From assembly GCA_905212635.1 (NCBI GenBank), contig CAJMFH010000002.1, positions 56,853 to 120,852 on the forward strand: a stretch of 64,000 nucleotides of DNA, given 5' to 3'. The notes below the pieces were generated by a model that searched no databases, was not told the DNA's origin, and saw only the letters and a list, made by a program, of their open reading frames with translations. The DNA comes from an uncultured Lachnoclostridium sp. GTDB taxonomy: Bacteria; Bacillota; Clostridia; Lachnospirales; Lachnospiraceae. This document shows, piece by piece, positions 25,029 through 33,999 of the stretch. Numbering within the stretch: the stretch's first letter is position 1; each line of letters starts with the position of its first letter. The position numbers and the translations under genes are program-made.

Positions 25029-25054
25029 ATACACTTAGACACTGGAAATGTCAA
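25026..25054 (-). promoter_or_regulatory. Sigma-A promoter of the GntR-ABC cassette
   Basis: Minus strand TTGACA (25049-25054), 17-base spacer, TATACT (25026-25031); the -10 is inside the operator dyads. Confidence 0.88.
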
Positions 25055-25179
25055 GGGGTTTTTTATTTCTTTAAAAAAATACTTACAGTCTTACTTATAA
25101 TAAAAATAAGCAAGACTGTAAAAACATATCATATTCAAAAAATTTGCATGACATAGTATAAGTTTAAGACATCTGCTTC

Positions 25180-25860
25180 CTACAATTTATTCCTTAATGC
25201 CTTGATTTCTTCATCATTAAGTCCGATCATTCTAAAATATTTATTGGTATCGCCATATTCCGCTCGAAACAATCTTAAAAACTGTTCCATAAACATTTTG
25301 CAAGGCGTTACTATATCCATATCCAGTTCCGGAAAATTCTTATGTATTAATTCCAAGCGTCCTTTTCCATACTCCTTAGTCAATACATAATTCTCTACAA
25401 TATCTTCTTCACACACACCGGCATGTAGTAATAAAATCGCAGAAACTACACCGGTTCTGTCCTTGCCCGCTGTACAATTAAACATTACGCCTGTCTTAGC
25501 ATTTGCTATACATTTAAATACATTCGGTATTTCCTTTGCTCTTGCAATACTCATATAGCTTATAGGCACAGCCTCCACCGATTCCGGCACACCACTGCCT
25601 TCGTTAATTTGAAAATTATAATACACAAAGTGATTTCTATCCGCGAAGCCGCTCGGCTTTCTATCTACATCCTTTTGCCCACGCATATCAATAATCGTTG
25701 TTATATTCTTTGTTTTTAAAAATTCAATATCTTCCTCACTCGGATAATTCTGAACATCACTGCGCAGGATACTCTCGTATCTTGTCTGTTTTCCTGTTCT
25801 TGTTATATATCCGCCCAAGTCCCTCGTATTCTCCGTTGTACTAAGTAAACTGCGAACCAT
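25180..25860 (-). CDS. Tyrosine-protein phosphatase (Y_phosphatase3-like, IphP type)
   Basis: The 226-residue protein carries the Cys-phosphatase loop CTAGKDRTGV (Cys and Arg of CX5R), near residue 105, preceded by Asn rather than the usual His. Other family landmarks are TTENTRDLGGYITRTGKQTRYESILRSD at the N-terminus, DMRGQKDVDRKPSGF, and FRMIGLNDEEIKALRNKL at the end. Such enzymes remove phosphate from tyrosine/serine or phosphoinositides and act in the cytoplasm here (no signal peptide). The ATG at 25858-25860 is preferred, with GGAG 7 bases upstream; a TTG further up is in frame but has no site. Single-gene unit with its own promoter. Confidence 0.88.
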   Translation of the reverse strand: MVRSLLSTTENTRDLGGYITRTGKQTRYESILRSDVQNYPSEEDIEFLKTKNITTIIDMRGQKDVDRKPSGFADRNHFVYYNFQINEGSGVPESVEAVPISYMSIARAKEIPNVFKCIANAKTGVMFNCTAGKDRTGVVSAILLLHAGVCEEDIVENYVLTKEYGKGRLELIHKNFPELDMDIVTPCKMFMEQFLRLFRAEYGDTNKYFRMIGLNDEEIKALRNKL

Positions 25861-25893
25861 ATCTCTTCTCCTCAAAATGTTTTAATATTGCCT

Positions 25894-25922
25894 ATTATAC
25901 CAAAAACGCTCCCGGATTTCTA
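25894..25922 (-). promoter_or_regulatory. Promoter of the tyrosine phosphatase gene
   Basis: Minus strand TGGTATAAT is an extended -10 (hexamer at 25894-25899); TAGAAA at 25917-25922 after 17 bases is a moderate -35. Confidence 0.65.
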
Positions 25923-26085
25923 CCTGAGAGTGCCATTAATTACACCGATTCACTTATCCTCTTTTAAAGGCAACCTTGTTAGACGACTTCTCGCGAATCG
26001 GTTACCCCTCTCCCCAAAGGCATACCAATTCCTCTTTTCCACTCTCCCTGCATGACTGCCTCCCTTCCCAATAGTCATGCCACGC
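25905..26085 (-). other. Structured intergenic region, possible small RNA or leader remnant
   Basis: The 384-base gap between the phosphatase start and the DUF4340 gene contains no convincing gene. On the minus strand it can fold into a hairpin with 8-bp arms gcatgact / agtcatgc (26050-26057 / 26073-26080), a long stem accgattc / gaatcggt (25944-25951 / 25995-26002) enclosed by GAGAG / CTCTC, and a short stem CTCTC-A-GG / CCGGGAG followed by CGTTTTT near 25908. That layout (structured RNA, then a weak terminator) suggests a transcribed RNA. It has some likeness to glycine-riboswitch 3' ends but does not contain the full consensus, so no class is assigned. Confidence 0.35.
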
Positions 26086-26117
26086 TTTCTAAACCATATT
26101 CCAAGGCAACCTGTTCA

Positions 26118-26165
26118 CAAAAAAACAGCCTGCCGGACATTTTCCATTGTCCTGGCAGGCTGTTT
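26118..26165 (-). terminator. Terminator of the Gld-like ABC cassette
   Basis: Minus strand AACAGCCTGCC-AGGACA pairs with TGTCC-GGCAGGCTGTT, followed by TTTTTT. It lies 80 bases past the stop of the DUF4340 gene. Confidence 0.9.
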
Positions 26166-26244
26166 CCCGCTCACTATATTATCGAAAGAAAACAATGTCA
26201 CAAACGTGCAAACACGCCGTTCCCGCATTTTCCCTTATATCTTT

Positions 26245-27825
26245 TTATTTCACTACATCCGGCAATGTCTTAAATGCCTCAATTACCGCATCTACCGACA
26301 ATTTATCGACTAAGAAGTAATCCATTCCATTTTTGTCAACGCGGTAGAAGTTTGTACCGTCATATGGGCGGTAAGTCACTGTCACATCGCGGTTTGCCTC
26401 GTGGTATACGATCTTTAATACCGGTTTGTCACTTGCCGGTTTCACGTCCTTTTTCGCAAACGAGGAAAACTCAAGGAGGTAGGCTTTCGAATACGGAGAA
26501 AGGAAATCGTCTTCCTTGTCATCCGGTACTTCTTTGCCATTGACCGTCCATATATTGGTTTCCTTGCCGGCAGAATTCTTCTTACCGGTCGAAGTACGGG
26601 TCACGGAAATCGTCTGATTGCCGATTGTAACATTGTATCCATTGATGTCCGTTGCCAGTGTGGAATAAATACTGTGATCCATATACGTGTACGCATCGAC
26701 CGTCAGCATTGACTCCAGTGTATCTTTCGCCATCAAATATACATTGTGGTTGTCTTTCAGGCGTACATAGAAATTGTTACCATCTTTTGTCTTATTACCG
26801 ACAAGCAGGGTATATCCTTTGTTGATACGGTCTTTCTCCGGCACCAGATTTGCCTTATTTTTGATATTGTTTTCTCCGGTGGTACGGGAAGAACTATCGG
26901 TCGACGCTTCTGTTGCCGATGGCATCGTGTAGCCATCCGGTACAGCAAAATATTTGACCTCGATCTCTCCTGCCGGATTCGCATCCGTCAGACCGTATTT
27001 CTTCAGATTCTTGCTTCCATATTCTACCAGATCTCCGAGCGTAACATCGGTAAAGGAATCCTGCAATGTCGTCCAGTCATTGGTAGAAGAGCCGGCTAGC
27101 GCTTTTTTGTATGGCTTCGAAATGATCCAGTTTGTATACGCATCAATCTTTTCGTCGTCCGGTACTACTTCCGCTTTAAACGTCGAAACGCCCTTATTCT
27201 TAACTTCAATCGAAGTCAGATATTCGGAATCAATGGAATCAATCGTATCTTTTTGGATCAAACTGTTTTTCGTAACATCAAACTTATTGCAAAATGTCTC
27301 CGTAAAGGCATACACCTGTGCGTCATCTCCATAGACACCATATTTCCCGCCGTTATCCGGCACACTGGAACCAAACTTAAAAGTATAGGTCTGTCCATCG
27401 CTTGTCGTAAACGTTACTGTCTGCTCCGGGTTTTCCAGACCATAATCGGAAAGGGAAGTGTCCGCTGCCTGAACTTTCTGGGAGGCTTTTACCGGACTGA
27501 TACTTCCGATCAGGCTGTCTACCTGATCCGAATCTACCGGAATCGAAGCATCGTCTGCAAATTTCCACGAATCTCCCTCTTTTTTCAGATGAATTTCTGT
27601 CTGCCGCTTCCCATCTGTAATAGAACCGGATGTGATAGAAATCTCTGACACATTGTCTTTTTCAATATTGATCACTTCTACCGTGTTCGCTGCCGTATCC
27701 TTCGTCCCGTCTTCGTCCGACGTATCACTTTCACCCTTCGGGACAAAAACATACGCACAGACCATCGCTGCCAGCAAAAGAAGCAAACCAATCACCGTAA
27801 GTAACTGCTTTTTTCCTTTGCTCAT
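26245..27825 (-). CDS. DUF4340 membrane-anchored extracytoplasmic protein of the Gld-like cassette
   Basis: The 526-residue protein has one N-terminal membrane anchor (LLTVIGLLLLLAAMVCAYVFV), followed by a large outward-facing domain. Two DUF4340-type segments are visible: residues ~50-250 (INIEKDNVSEISITSGS ... VDSDQVDSLIGSISPVKASQKV ... LSDYGLENPEQTVTFT) and a second, partly repeated part to the end. DUF4340 proteins occur next to GldG-like proteins and an ABC transporter; their function is not established. The start shares one base with the gldG-type stop (TGATG), so it is translationally coupled. Last gene of the cassette, followed by a terminator. Confidence 0.82.
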   Translation of the reverse strand: MSKGKKQLLTVIGLLLLLAAMVCAYVFVPKGESDTSDEDGTKDTAANTVEVINIEKDNVSEISITSGSITDGKRQTEIHLKKEGDSWKFADDASIPVDSDQVDSLIGSISPVKASQKVQAADTSLSDYGLENPEQTVTFTTSDGQTYTFKFGSSVPDNGGKYGVYGDDAQVYAFTETFCNKFDVTKNSLIQKDTIDSIDSEYLTSIEVKNKGVSTFKAEVVPDDEKIDAYTNWIISKPYKKALAGSSTNDWTTLQDSFTDVTLGDLVEYGSKNLKKYGLTDANPAGEIEVKYFAVPDGYTMPSATEASTDSSSRTTGENNIKNKANLVPEKDRINKGYTLLVGNKTKDGNNFYVRLKDNHNVYLMAKDTLESMLTVDAYTYMDHSIYSTLATDINGYNVTIGNQTISVTRTSTGKKNSAGKETNIWTVNGKEVPDDKEDDFLSPYSKAYLLEFSSFAKKDVKPASDKPVLKIVYHEANRDVTVTYRPYDGTNFYRVDKNGMDYFLVDKLSVDAVIEAFKTLPDVVK

Positions 27826-29264
27826 CAGTTCTTCCTCCTTTTGATCCAGATAAACAATCCGCTTCCAAGAAGAATCAACGGAATGATCACTACAAGCAGA
27901 ACCGTAAAGAAGATTCGGTCACTTTCCTGAATCTGTACACTTTCCTGCTGCAAGCTTCTTGTCGGAATCGCAAGGGTCGTTGTGTCCTGTCCGGCCAGAT
28001 ACGACAGAGAATTTAACAGAACCGTACGGTTACCAAACTGGTTTGTCTCCAAAAACGAAGATGTTTCAAAACTAACCGAACCAAATACTACGATTTCCGT
28101 AGCATGCCCCGTTCCTTTCGTCTTTTCTGCATAAGAATCTTTTACAGAAAGAGCGACACTAAATGGTCCGTTGACATCGCCATCTTCTTTGTCCACCGTC
28201 TGTGACTTGATATTTGTCTTTGCATACGCACCATCTGTCGTAGACATCATATTTTCTACCGTCAATGTACTTCTTACATCACTCTGCACCGTCATACCCT
28301 TACAGATTGGGATAACAACTTTCTGTGTATCCGCAAGACCACTTGTCAGATCACTGTCTTCCAGGGTTGGAGTCAGATACATTGGATACTGGGGTGAATA
28401 CGAACCTTTGGAATCAATAATATATCCGTCTGCTACATTGACACCATAATCCGAAAGAAGTTTGTAAAAATATGTCATTTTTTCAGTTGTCGTAGGATAG
28501 AGGAAAAACATGGCCTTTCCGCCTTCCTTCAAATAACTTGACAACACATTATACTCTGCTTCCGTAAAATCATACTGTGGTCCGTTGATCAAAAGAATAT
28601 TGCAGTCATCCGGTACACTTTCTGCAGATTCTGTCGCAAGTTCTTTCATATCAATATTGGATTTATTCAAAACATCTTTAAATGTCGTATCCAATTCCTG
28701 TTCGCTGTGACCGGACGTATAATAAAGAGTTGTTGCATTTGCGGATGTTACACTCTGGATTGCTGCTGTAATCTGTCCTTCTGCATCTAAAGTAGTAACT
28801 TTTTGTGACATTGTCTGATAATCCATCTCCGACACAAGCATATCCGACTGGCTTACCAGCTTACTCTTACCATTTGTCTCATTGACTACGATGATATCAT
28901 TACTTTGAATCTCTTCGTCTGTATAAGTTTTGGAAAAATTTGGATAAACTACCGGGTCCTTTTTTACCACTTTAATGGTGCCAAGTCCATCGTAATTGTC
29001 CACTACTTTTTCAATCTGTGTCATTTCACTTCCATCCTGGCACATATAATACAATGTAACTTTATCCTTAATCTTATCTACAAGATTTGTCGTGTCGCTG
29101 GTCAGCGTAAACATTTTCTGGCTGCTCAGGTCCACGGTAATATTCATTTTATTTACGACCAGATTCAATCCTATAACAAGGATGATCACGATTACCATGA
29201 TCAGAGTCTGGTAGCCGCCCATCTTAAACTTACGGCTTTTAAAACTATTTTTTATGCCTTTCAT
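27825..29264 (-). CDS. GldG-family ABC-associated protein
   Basis: The 479-residue protein has an N-terminal membrane segment (LIMVIVIILVIGLNLVVNKM), a large extracytoplasmic body and a C-terminal membrane segment (FFTVLLVVIIPLILLGSGLFIWIKRRKN), the layout of the GldG/ABC-type auxiliary family. The core contains ITVDLSSQKMFTLTSDTTNLVDKIKDKVTLYY and LLINGPQYDFTEAEYNVLSSYLKEGGKAMFFLYP, a DUF4350/GATase-like fold. In Bacteroidota GldG is part of the gliding-motility ABC complex, but in Firmicutes the role is unknown. Follows the permease by 23 bases. Confidence 0.85.
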   Translation of the reverse strand: MKGIKNSFKSRKFKMGGYQTLIMVIVIILVIGLNLVVNKMNITVDLSSQKMFTLTSDTTNLVDKIKDKVTLYYMCQDGSEMTQIEKVVDNYDGLGTIKVVKKDPVVYPNFSKTYTDEEIQSNDIIVVNETNGKSKLVSQSDMLVSEMDYQTMSQKVTTLDAEGQITAAIQSVTSANATTLYYTSGHSEQELDTTFKDVLNKSNIDMKELATESAESVPDDCNILLINGPQYDFTEAEYNVLSSYLKEGGKAMFFLYPTTTEKMTYFYKLLSDYGVNVADGYIIDSKGSYSPQYPMYLTPTLEDSDLTSGLADTQKVVIPICKGMTVQSDVRSTLTVENMMSTTDGAYAKTNIKSQTVDKEDGDVNGPFSVALSVKDSYAEKTKGTGHATEIVVFGSVSFETSSFLETNQFGNRTVLLNSLSYLAGQDTTTLAIPTRSLQQESVQIQESDRIFFTVLLVVIIPLILLGSGLFIWIKRRKN

Positions 29265-29287
29265 GTTTCCTCCAATCCGAAGCGTCC

Positions 29288-30178
29288 TTAATTAAAACGT
29301 TTCTTTTTAATTCTTTGAATGGTAATAAATACAAACAAAAATGCGACGCTGATATAGTAAACCAAAGCGCTTACATCAAAAATACCATACGTAAAATTCT
29401 GATAACGGTCTGTGATAGAAATCTGACTAAGTACATTACCAATCAAACCATCAAAACTCTCTGTCTTTAAAAGAAACAGAATAACCAAAGCAGCTTCTGC
29501 CAGCACACCAATAATTCCTGCCAGCCAGCCATTGTGAATCCAATAATACAGTCCTACGGAAAGAACCAGAATGAGGACAGCAAGGAACCAAAATACAAAC
29601 GTATGTCCGGAAGGAAGTAAACCGGCAAGGCTTGTCATAAGATACGTAAAAATCATGATAACACCCGATGCTACTGCCGCGATCACCTGACTCTCTGTCA
29701 ATGAAGAGATAAACATACCAATGGCAATATATGCCGCTCCCAAAAGGAAGAAACCTAATATGCTTCCATAGGCGATGGCAAAATCAACAGCCTCCGTACC
29801 CGTCGCCACCTGTTTTACAAGTCCGGATAAAATCAACGGATACAGGCATACAACAAGCATGGCGATGCCGAACAACGTGATCAGTGCCAGATATTTTCCG
29901 AGAATGATCTTTGTGATCGATACCGGAGACGTATACAGCAGCTGATCCGTCTTCTGGCGGTTTTCCTCAGCGATAATACGCATCGTAAGAACCGGCACCA
30001 AAAGCAGGATAAAGAACAGTTCCACACCGCTGAATACCGGTGAAAAATCCGTATATCCATTCATCAGATTGTATACCATAAAATACAAACCAACCAAAAT
30101 CAGAAAGAAAGCAATAAATACCCATCCGATCACAGAGGTAAAATAGGATTTTAACTCCTTTTTATAAACTGCAAGCAT
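29288..30178 (-). CDS. ABC-2 permease of the Gld-like cassette
   Basis: From the ATG at 30176-30178 (AAAGGAGG 8 bases upstream) the protein has 296 residues and six or seven membrane segments. It opens MLAVYKKELKSYFTSVIGWVF, the usual start of GldF/NosY-like permeases, and contains TMRIIAEENRQKTDQLLYTSPVSITKIILGKYLA, the cytoplasmic coupling loop. It begins one base after the ATPase stop. Exports or moves an unknown substrate together with the neighbouring ATPase. Confidence 0.88.
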   Translation of the reverse strand: MLAVYKKELKSYFTSVIGWVFIAFFLILVGLYFMVYNLMNGYTDFSPVFSGVELFFILLLVPVLTMRIIAEENRQKTDQLLYTSPVSITKIILGKYLALITLFGIAMLVVCLYPLILSGLVKQVATGTEAVDFAIAYGSILGFFLLGAAYIAIGMFISSLTESQVIAAVASGVIMIFTYLMTSLAGLLPSGHTFVFWFLAVLILVLSVGLYYWIHNGWLAGIIGVLAEAALVILFLLKTESFDGLIGNVLSQISITDRYQNFTYGIFDVSALVYYISVAFLFVFITIQRIKKKRFN

Positions 30179-30179
30179 G

Positions 30180-31256
30180 TTATTGTTCCTCCTTTTCTTC
30201 ACTCTGCTCCGCGCGCTCTTCTTCGTCTGCAATTTCCTTTTCCACAGCTTCATCGTGCTTTGCAAGTTTTTGTCTCATTTTTTTCTTCTCTTCTTTGCTC
30301 ATTTTTCCGCCATACTGCTTCGTACCATCTCCGGTCAGACGAAGGAATACTTCTTCCAGAGTTGGTACTTTATGGTTCAATTCAAGGATCGGACATTTTG
30401 CATCTGCCAGTTTATAGAACAGTGCCTCGCGGATGTCATCCTCGATCGAAGTGGACAATTCCACCTGATAAACTTCTTTTGTATCCGTGCCAAGAATCCT
30501 CGACTCGATCACTTCTTCAAAGGAATCAACAATGCTCTTGATAAGATCTTTATTTCCTTTTATTGTCAATGTCAAGTCATTGGTCTGCGCGATATGATTG
30601 GAAATATTTTCTGGTTTATCATATAAGATCAACTGTCCCTGATTGATAATGATAATCTGGTTACATACCGCACTTACTTCCTGCATAATATGGGAACTCA
30701 GGAGAATCGTATGATTTTTACTCAGTTCCGTGATCAGGTTACGGATCTCTATGATCTGTTTCGGATCCAGTCCCACGGTAGGCTCATCCAGGATCAGGAT
30801 CTCCGGATCTCCAAGCATTGCGCCGGCAAGTCCCACACGTTGTTTGTATCCTTTGGACAGATGCTTGATCAATCGTTCCGATACATCCATGATCTTCGTG
30901 GATTTCATAACGTAACGAAGTTTTTTATCTTTTTCGGAAGCCTTCACCTTTTTCAGATCTGCCACAAAATTAAGATATTCTCTTACTTTCATATCCGGAT
31001 ATACAGGAGGCTGCTCCGGAAGATATCCGATGCACGCTTTTGCCTTTTCCGGGTCGTCATAGATATCATACCCATTTACTTTTACTGTTCCACTTGTTGC
31101 AGATATATACCCGGTAATAATATTCATGGTCGTCGATTTACCTGCACCATTTGGTCCCAGGAAACCTACAATCTGCCCTTTGTCTACCGTAAAGCTCAGA
31201 TTATCAACGACATTCCGGTCGCCATACCGCTTTACTAAATTTGTTACTTCAATCAA
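30180..31256 (-). CDS. ABC ATPase of the Gld-like cassette
   Basis: The 358-residue protein has Walker A GPNGAGKSTTM (~34-44), signature LSKGYKQRVGLAGAM, Walker B ILILDEPTVGLDP and H-loop LLSSHIMQEVS. After the ATPase core (to ~230) there is a regulatory domain and a long, highly charged C-terminal tail (KKKMRQKLAKHDEAVEKE ... EEERAEQSEEKEEQ) not usual for these ATPases. The start codon is TTG (31254-31256) with AAGGAGG 8 bases upstream; no ATG in the right place exists. First gene of the four-gene cassette. Confidence 0.9.
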   Translation of the reverse strand: MIEVTNLVKRYGDRNVVDNLSFTVDKGQIVGFLGPNGAGKSTTMNIITGYISATSGTVKVNGYDIYDDPEKAKACIGYLPEQPPVYPDMKVREYLNFVADLKKVKASEKDKKLRYVMKSTKIMDVSERLIKHLSKGYKQRVGLAGAMLGDPEILILDEPTVGLDPKQIIEIRNLITELSKNHTILLSSHIMQEVSAVCNQIIIINQGQLILYDKPENISNHIAQTNDLTLTIKGNKDLIKSIVDSFEEVIESRILGTDTKEVYQVELSTSIEDDIREALFYKLADAKCPILELNHKVPTLEEVFLRLTGDGTKQYGGKMSKEEKKKMRQKLAKHDEAVEKEIADEEERAEQSEEKEEQ

Positions 31257-31334
31257 AACCTTAACCTCCTTAAATCGGACTTATCATTGCGCAGGCTGTC
31301 CCCAGCCTGACTTTCTTATTGTACTATCTTTATG

Positions 31335-31886
31335 TTACCAAAATGTGAACGATTGCAAAACGTGTATCACTTTTTGTCCCACCGCCGCCTGCACGGCACA
31401 TCCAAGCAGGATCATAACAAAAAAGCCCGCTGTAATCGCATTTTTGTACTTTCTCTTCTTCTCCAGACATCCATAAAAAAAGATCACATAAGCCGGCACC
31501 AGAAGAAACATATGCGGGATTCCCATTGCCACACAGCTGAAAAAGCCACGGATTCCCATACTGTGGCAGAAAATAGTCATAAGAAATCCGGCTTTTGCCC
31601 CCTCCCAGACAACAAATGCCCGGAATACATTTTTATTCCAACGGGTATTGCCTGCCAGAAAAATAATAAGTGCCACTTTTCCCCGCTTCCACAATACATA
31701 TAAAAAATTGGAGAAAAATGGAGCTTCATCCTGCATCCAGTTTTTTATATTCTGCCATAACTCCCCATACATGTCTGCTGCCGCCTCTTTACACAAAAAA
31801 TAGAGAATGCCGCCACTAAAAAAACCGGTCAGGAAAAACAAAACTGCCTTTCTTTTCCGGTCTTTTATAAATTCAAACAACGCCAT
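31335..31886 (-). CDS. spoIIM: Stage II sporulation protein M-like membrane protein
   Basis: SpoIIM forms with SpoIID and SpoIIP the peptidoglycan-degrading machine that drives engulfment in sporulation. The 183-residue protein has four or five membrane segments and shares the core layout of SpoIIM: VWEGAKAGFLMTIFCHSMGIRGFFSCVAMGIPHMFLLVPAYV, where the Gly-Phe, Met-Gly-x-x-Gly-Phe, Pro and PAY positions match. It is downstream of a Nudix gene, as in B. subtilis (nudF-yqkK-spoIIM), which supports the call. The start has GGGAGG 6 bases upstream. Could also be another SpoIIM-superfamily (DUF95) protein. Confidence 0.8.
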   Translation of the reverse strand: MALFEFIKDRKRKAVLFFLTGFFSGGILYFLCKEAAADMYGELWQNIKNWMQDEAPFFSNFLYVLWKRGKVALIIFLAGNTRWNKNVFRAFVVWEGAKAGFLMTIFCHSMGIRGFFSCVAMGIPHMFLLVPAYVIFFYGCLEKKRKYKNAITAGFFVMILLGCAVQAAVGQKVIHVLQSFTFW

Positions 31887-31952
31887 ACGCCGCCTCCCTT
31901 TGCCTGTCCTTTATAACATCCTATGACAGGAAAAGGAAATTTAGTACCGTAA

Positions 31953-32489
31953 TTACTGTCTCTGTTTTGTCTGATACGCCATTACTGCGGCAATCGTCTT
32001 GGAATCCGTGATCTTTCCTGAAAAGATCATATCATTGAGTTCGTCAAACGTATATCTGCGGATGTCCACAAACTCATCTTCGTCGAGATGCTGGCTGCTT
32101 GGGATCAGATCTTTTGCCACATAAACCGCAATTTTTTCGCTTGTATATGCAGCTGCCGTATGAATATCCACAAGATGTTCCAGACTTCCTGCGCGGAATC
32201 CGGTCTCTTCTTCCAGTTCTCTTGCCGCACACACCGCAAAATCTTCCTCTACACTGTCACGTCCACCAGCCGGAATCTCAATCATAATATCATCAATTGC
32301 CCCGCGGTACTGTGTCACTGTAAGCACTTTTCCCTCGGCATCGATTGGCAGAACCGCCGAAGCTCCTTTATGTTCAATGTGATCCCAGGAAACTTCATGT
32401 CCCGCCGGAGTCCGCAGTTTCAATTTGTAAAAATCTATGATCTTACCATGATAGGCAAGTTCTTTTCCTAAAATTGTAAATTTTTCCAT
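31953..32489 (-). CDS. Nudix hydrolase, ADP-ribose pyrophosphatase type
   Basis: The 178-residue protein holds a complete Nudix box GX5EX7REUXEEXGU: Gly-RDSVE-Glu-DFAVCAA-REL-EEETGF. It opens MEKFTILGKELAYHGKIIDFYKLKLRTPAGH and has VEHIEHKGASAVLPI-like strands typical of ADP-ribose pyrophosphatases (NudF), which turn ADP-ribose into AMP and ribose-5-phosphate. The ATG at 32487-32489 has GGAG 5-8 bases upstream. It follows pepD closely (29 bases) and precedes spoIIM. Confidence 0.92.
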   Translation of the reverse strand: MEKFTILGKELAYHGKIIDFYKLKLRTPAGHEVSWDHIEHKGASAVLPIDAEGKVLTVTQYRGAIDDIMIEIPAGGRDSVEEDFAVCAARELEEETGFRAGSLEHLVDIHTAAAYTSEKIAVYVAKDLIPSSQHLDEDEFVDIRRYTFDELNDMIFSGKITDSKTIAAVMAYQTKQRQ

Positions 32490-32518
32490 CCTTGCTCCAA
32501 TCCGGAGGTATTGCACTC

Positions 32519-33973
32519 CTATTTAATCGCTGCCAGTGCCGCTAACACATCCAGCAGATAATCATAGTTCCGTTTTGCCGATGAAATCGAAAGCCGTTCC
32601 TTTACGGTATGAATGTCTCGAATCTCCGGTCCCATCGAAACAATGTCAAGGTTTGGCAGTTTCTGCAACAGAATCCCGCATTCCAAACCGGCATGAATGC
32701 CCTCGACACGCGGGTCTTCCCCAAACCGTTTTTCATAGCAGGAAGTCATCACTTCACGAAGCACCGAATCTTCTTTGTAATCCCACGCCGGATATTCTCC
32801 GCGCACAACGGCTTCTGCCTTTGTTTCGCCGACAAAGATGTGTGAAACAAGTGCTCTGATCTGCGAGATCATATAATCTTTGTACGTTTCCTTCTGGCTT
32901 CGTACCGAATAAGCCAGATGAATCTTTCCAAATTCCGTCTTTACGATACCAAGATTCAGCGAACTTTCCACCATTCCCGGAACCTGGGCACTCATTACCT
33001 GTACCCCGGTAATCGTAAGGTTCAGATAATCTAACAGTTGTTTGGTAAAACAGCTGGAAAATACTTCCATTTCCTTTTCTTCTCCCGGAACAACCTCGAT
33101 CGTAAGATCGGGTTCTGCTGCCACAAATTCCTGACACAACTGCTCTTTTCTCTGCTGTAAACATTCACACACAACGGATGCATCTCCGGTACAGAGAATC
33201 GTTGCCGTGGCTTTTGCGGTAATGACATTGTCTTTATCACCACCGGTTATTGTTTTCAGATAAATATCATCCTGTACGCCCTGCAACAGACGTCCCAAAA
33301 GGATCGAAGCATTGGCAGGGTGTTTGTCAATCTCCGTACCCGAATGTCCGCCGCAAAGTCCCGAAAGACATATTTCTACCGGCGTTCCGCTCCGTTTTTC
33401 CAGAGTTCCTTCCACAAAAACATCCACACTGGCACCACCGGCACAGCTGACAAGAAGAACGCCCTCTTCCTCATTATCAATATTGATCAGGTAATCGGCT
33501 TTCAACCCGGAAGCATCCAACGCAGAAGCCCCTTCCATTCCGACTTCCTCATCCACCGTAATTACGGCTTCCAATGCCGGATGTGTCAGGGTATCATCGG
33601 CAAAAACAGCAAGAATATACGCCAGCGCAATTCCATCGTCGCCTCCAAGTGTCGTTTTTTCCGCTTCCAGCCAGTCTCCCTGAATCTGAAGATTCAGACC
33701 TTCCGTTTTAAAATCGTGGGAATCGTCTTCGCAGACACAAACCATATCCATGTGTCCCTGCATCATAACGGTCTTACCGGAACGGCAGTCCGGAGAAGCC
33801 GGTTTCCAGAAAATAACATTTCCACATTTTTCCTGTCGATAGGCTATTCCGCGTTCTTTTGCAAACTGCACCAGATAATCGCTGATTTTCTCGTTGTGAT
33901 AAGAACCTCTTGGTACTTTTGAAATTTCTTTAAAATAGTGAAAAATAGTCTTATAGTCAATCTGCTCTAACAT
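32519..33973 (-). CDS. pepD: Aminoacyl-histidine dipeptidase (M20C peptidase PepD)
   Basis: PepD hydrolyses dipeptides such as Xaa-His (carnosine type) in the cytoplasm. The 484 residues match the family (480-490). Visible zinc-site motifs are VMMQGHMDMVC (~70-80), TLGGDDGIALAY (~112-123), VDEEVGMEGA and the CGGHSGTEI segment in the dimer/lid region, then HAGLECG near the end. AGGAGG precedes the ATG by 4 bases and is close to the inverted-repeat element upstream. Nudix gene follows by 29 bases. Start and stop are clear. Confidence 0.95.
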   Translation of the reverse strand: MLEQIDYKTIFHYFKEISKVPRGSYHNEKISDYLVQFAKERGIAYRQEKCGNVIFWKPASPDCRSGKTVMMQGHMDMVCVCEDDSHDFKTEGLNLQIQGDWLEAEKTTLGGDDGIALAYILAVFADDTLTHPALEAVITVDEEVGMEGASALDASGLKADYLINIDNEEEGVLLVSCAGGASVDVFVEGTLEKRSGTPVEICLSGLCGGHSGTEIDKHPANASILLGRLLQGVQDDIYLKTITGGDKDNVITAKATATILCTGDASVVCECLQQRKEQLCQEFVAAEPDLTIEVVPGEEKEMEVFSSCFTKQLLDYLNLTITGVQVMSAQVPGMVESSLNLGIVKTEFGKIHLAYSVRSQKETYKDYMISQIRALVSHIFVGETKAEAVVRGEYPAWDYKEDSVLREVMTSCYEKRFGEDPRVEGIHAGLECGILLQKLPNLDIVSMGPEIRDIHTVKERLSISSAKRNYDYLLDVLAALAAIK

Positions 33974-33999
33974 ATAGCCTCCTGAATCGTTTAGTTTTA

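Noticed and set aside
25905..26050. Glycine riboswitch
   Set aside because: CTCTCAGG with a downstream GGGAG stem resembles the 3' end, but the ACCGAAGG core is missing and the phosphatase promoter lies downstream.
26052..26273. 73-codon plus-strand frame in the 25.9-26.2 kb gap
   Set aside because: It crosses a strong terminator hairpin and enters the DUF4340 gene; no start signals.
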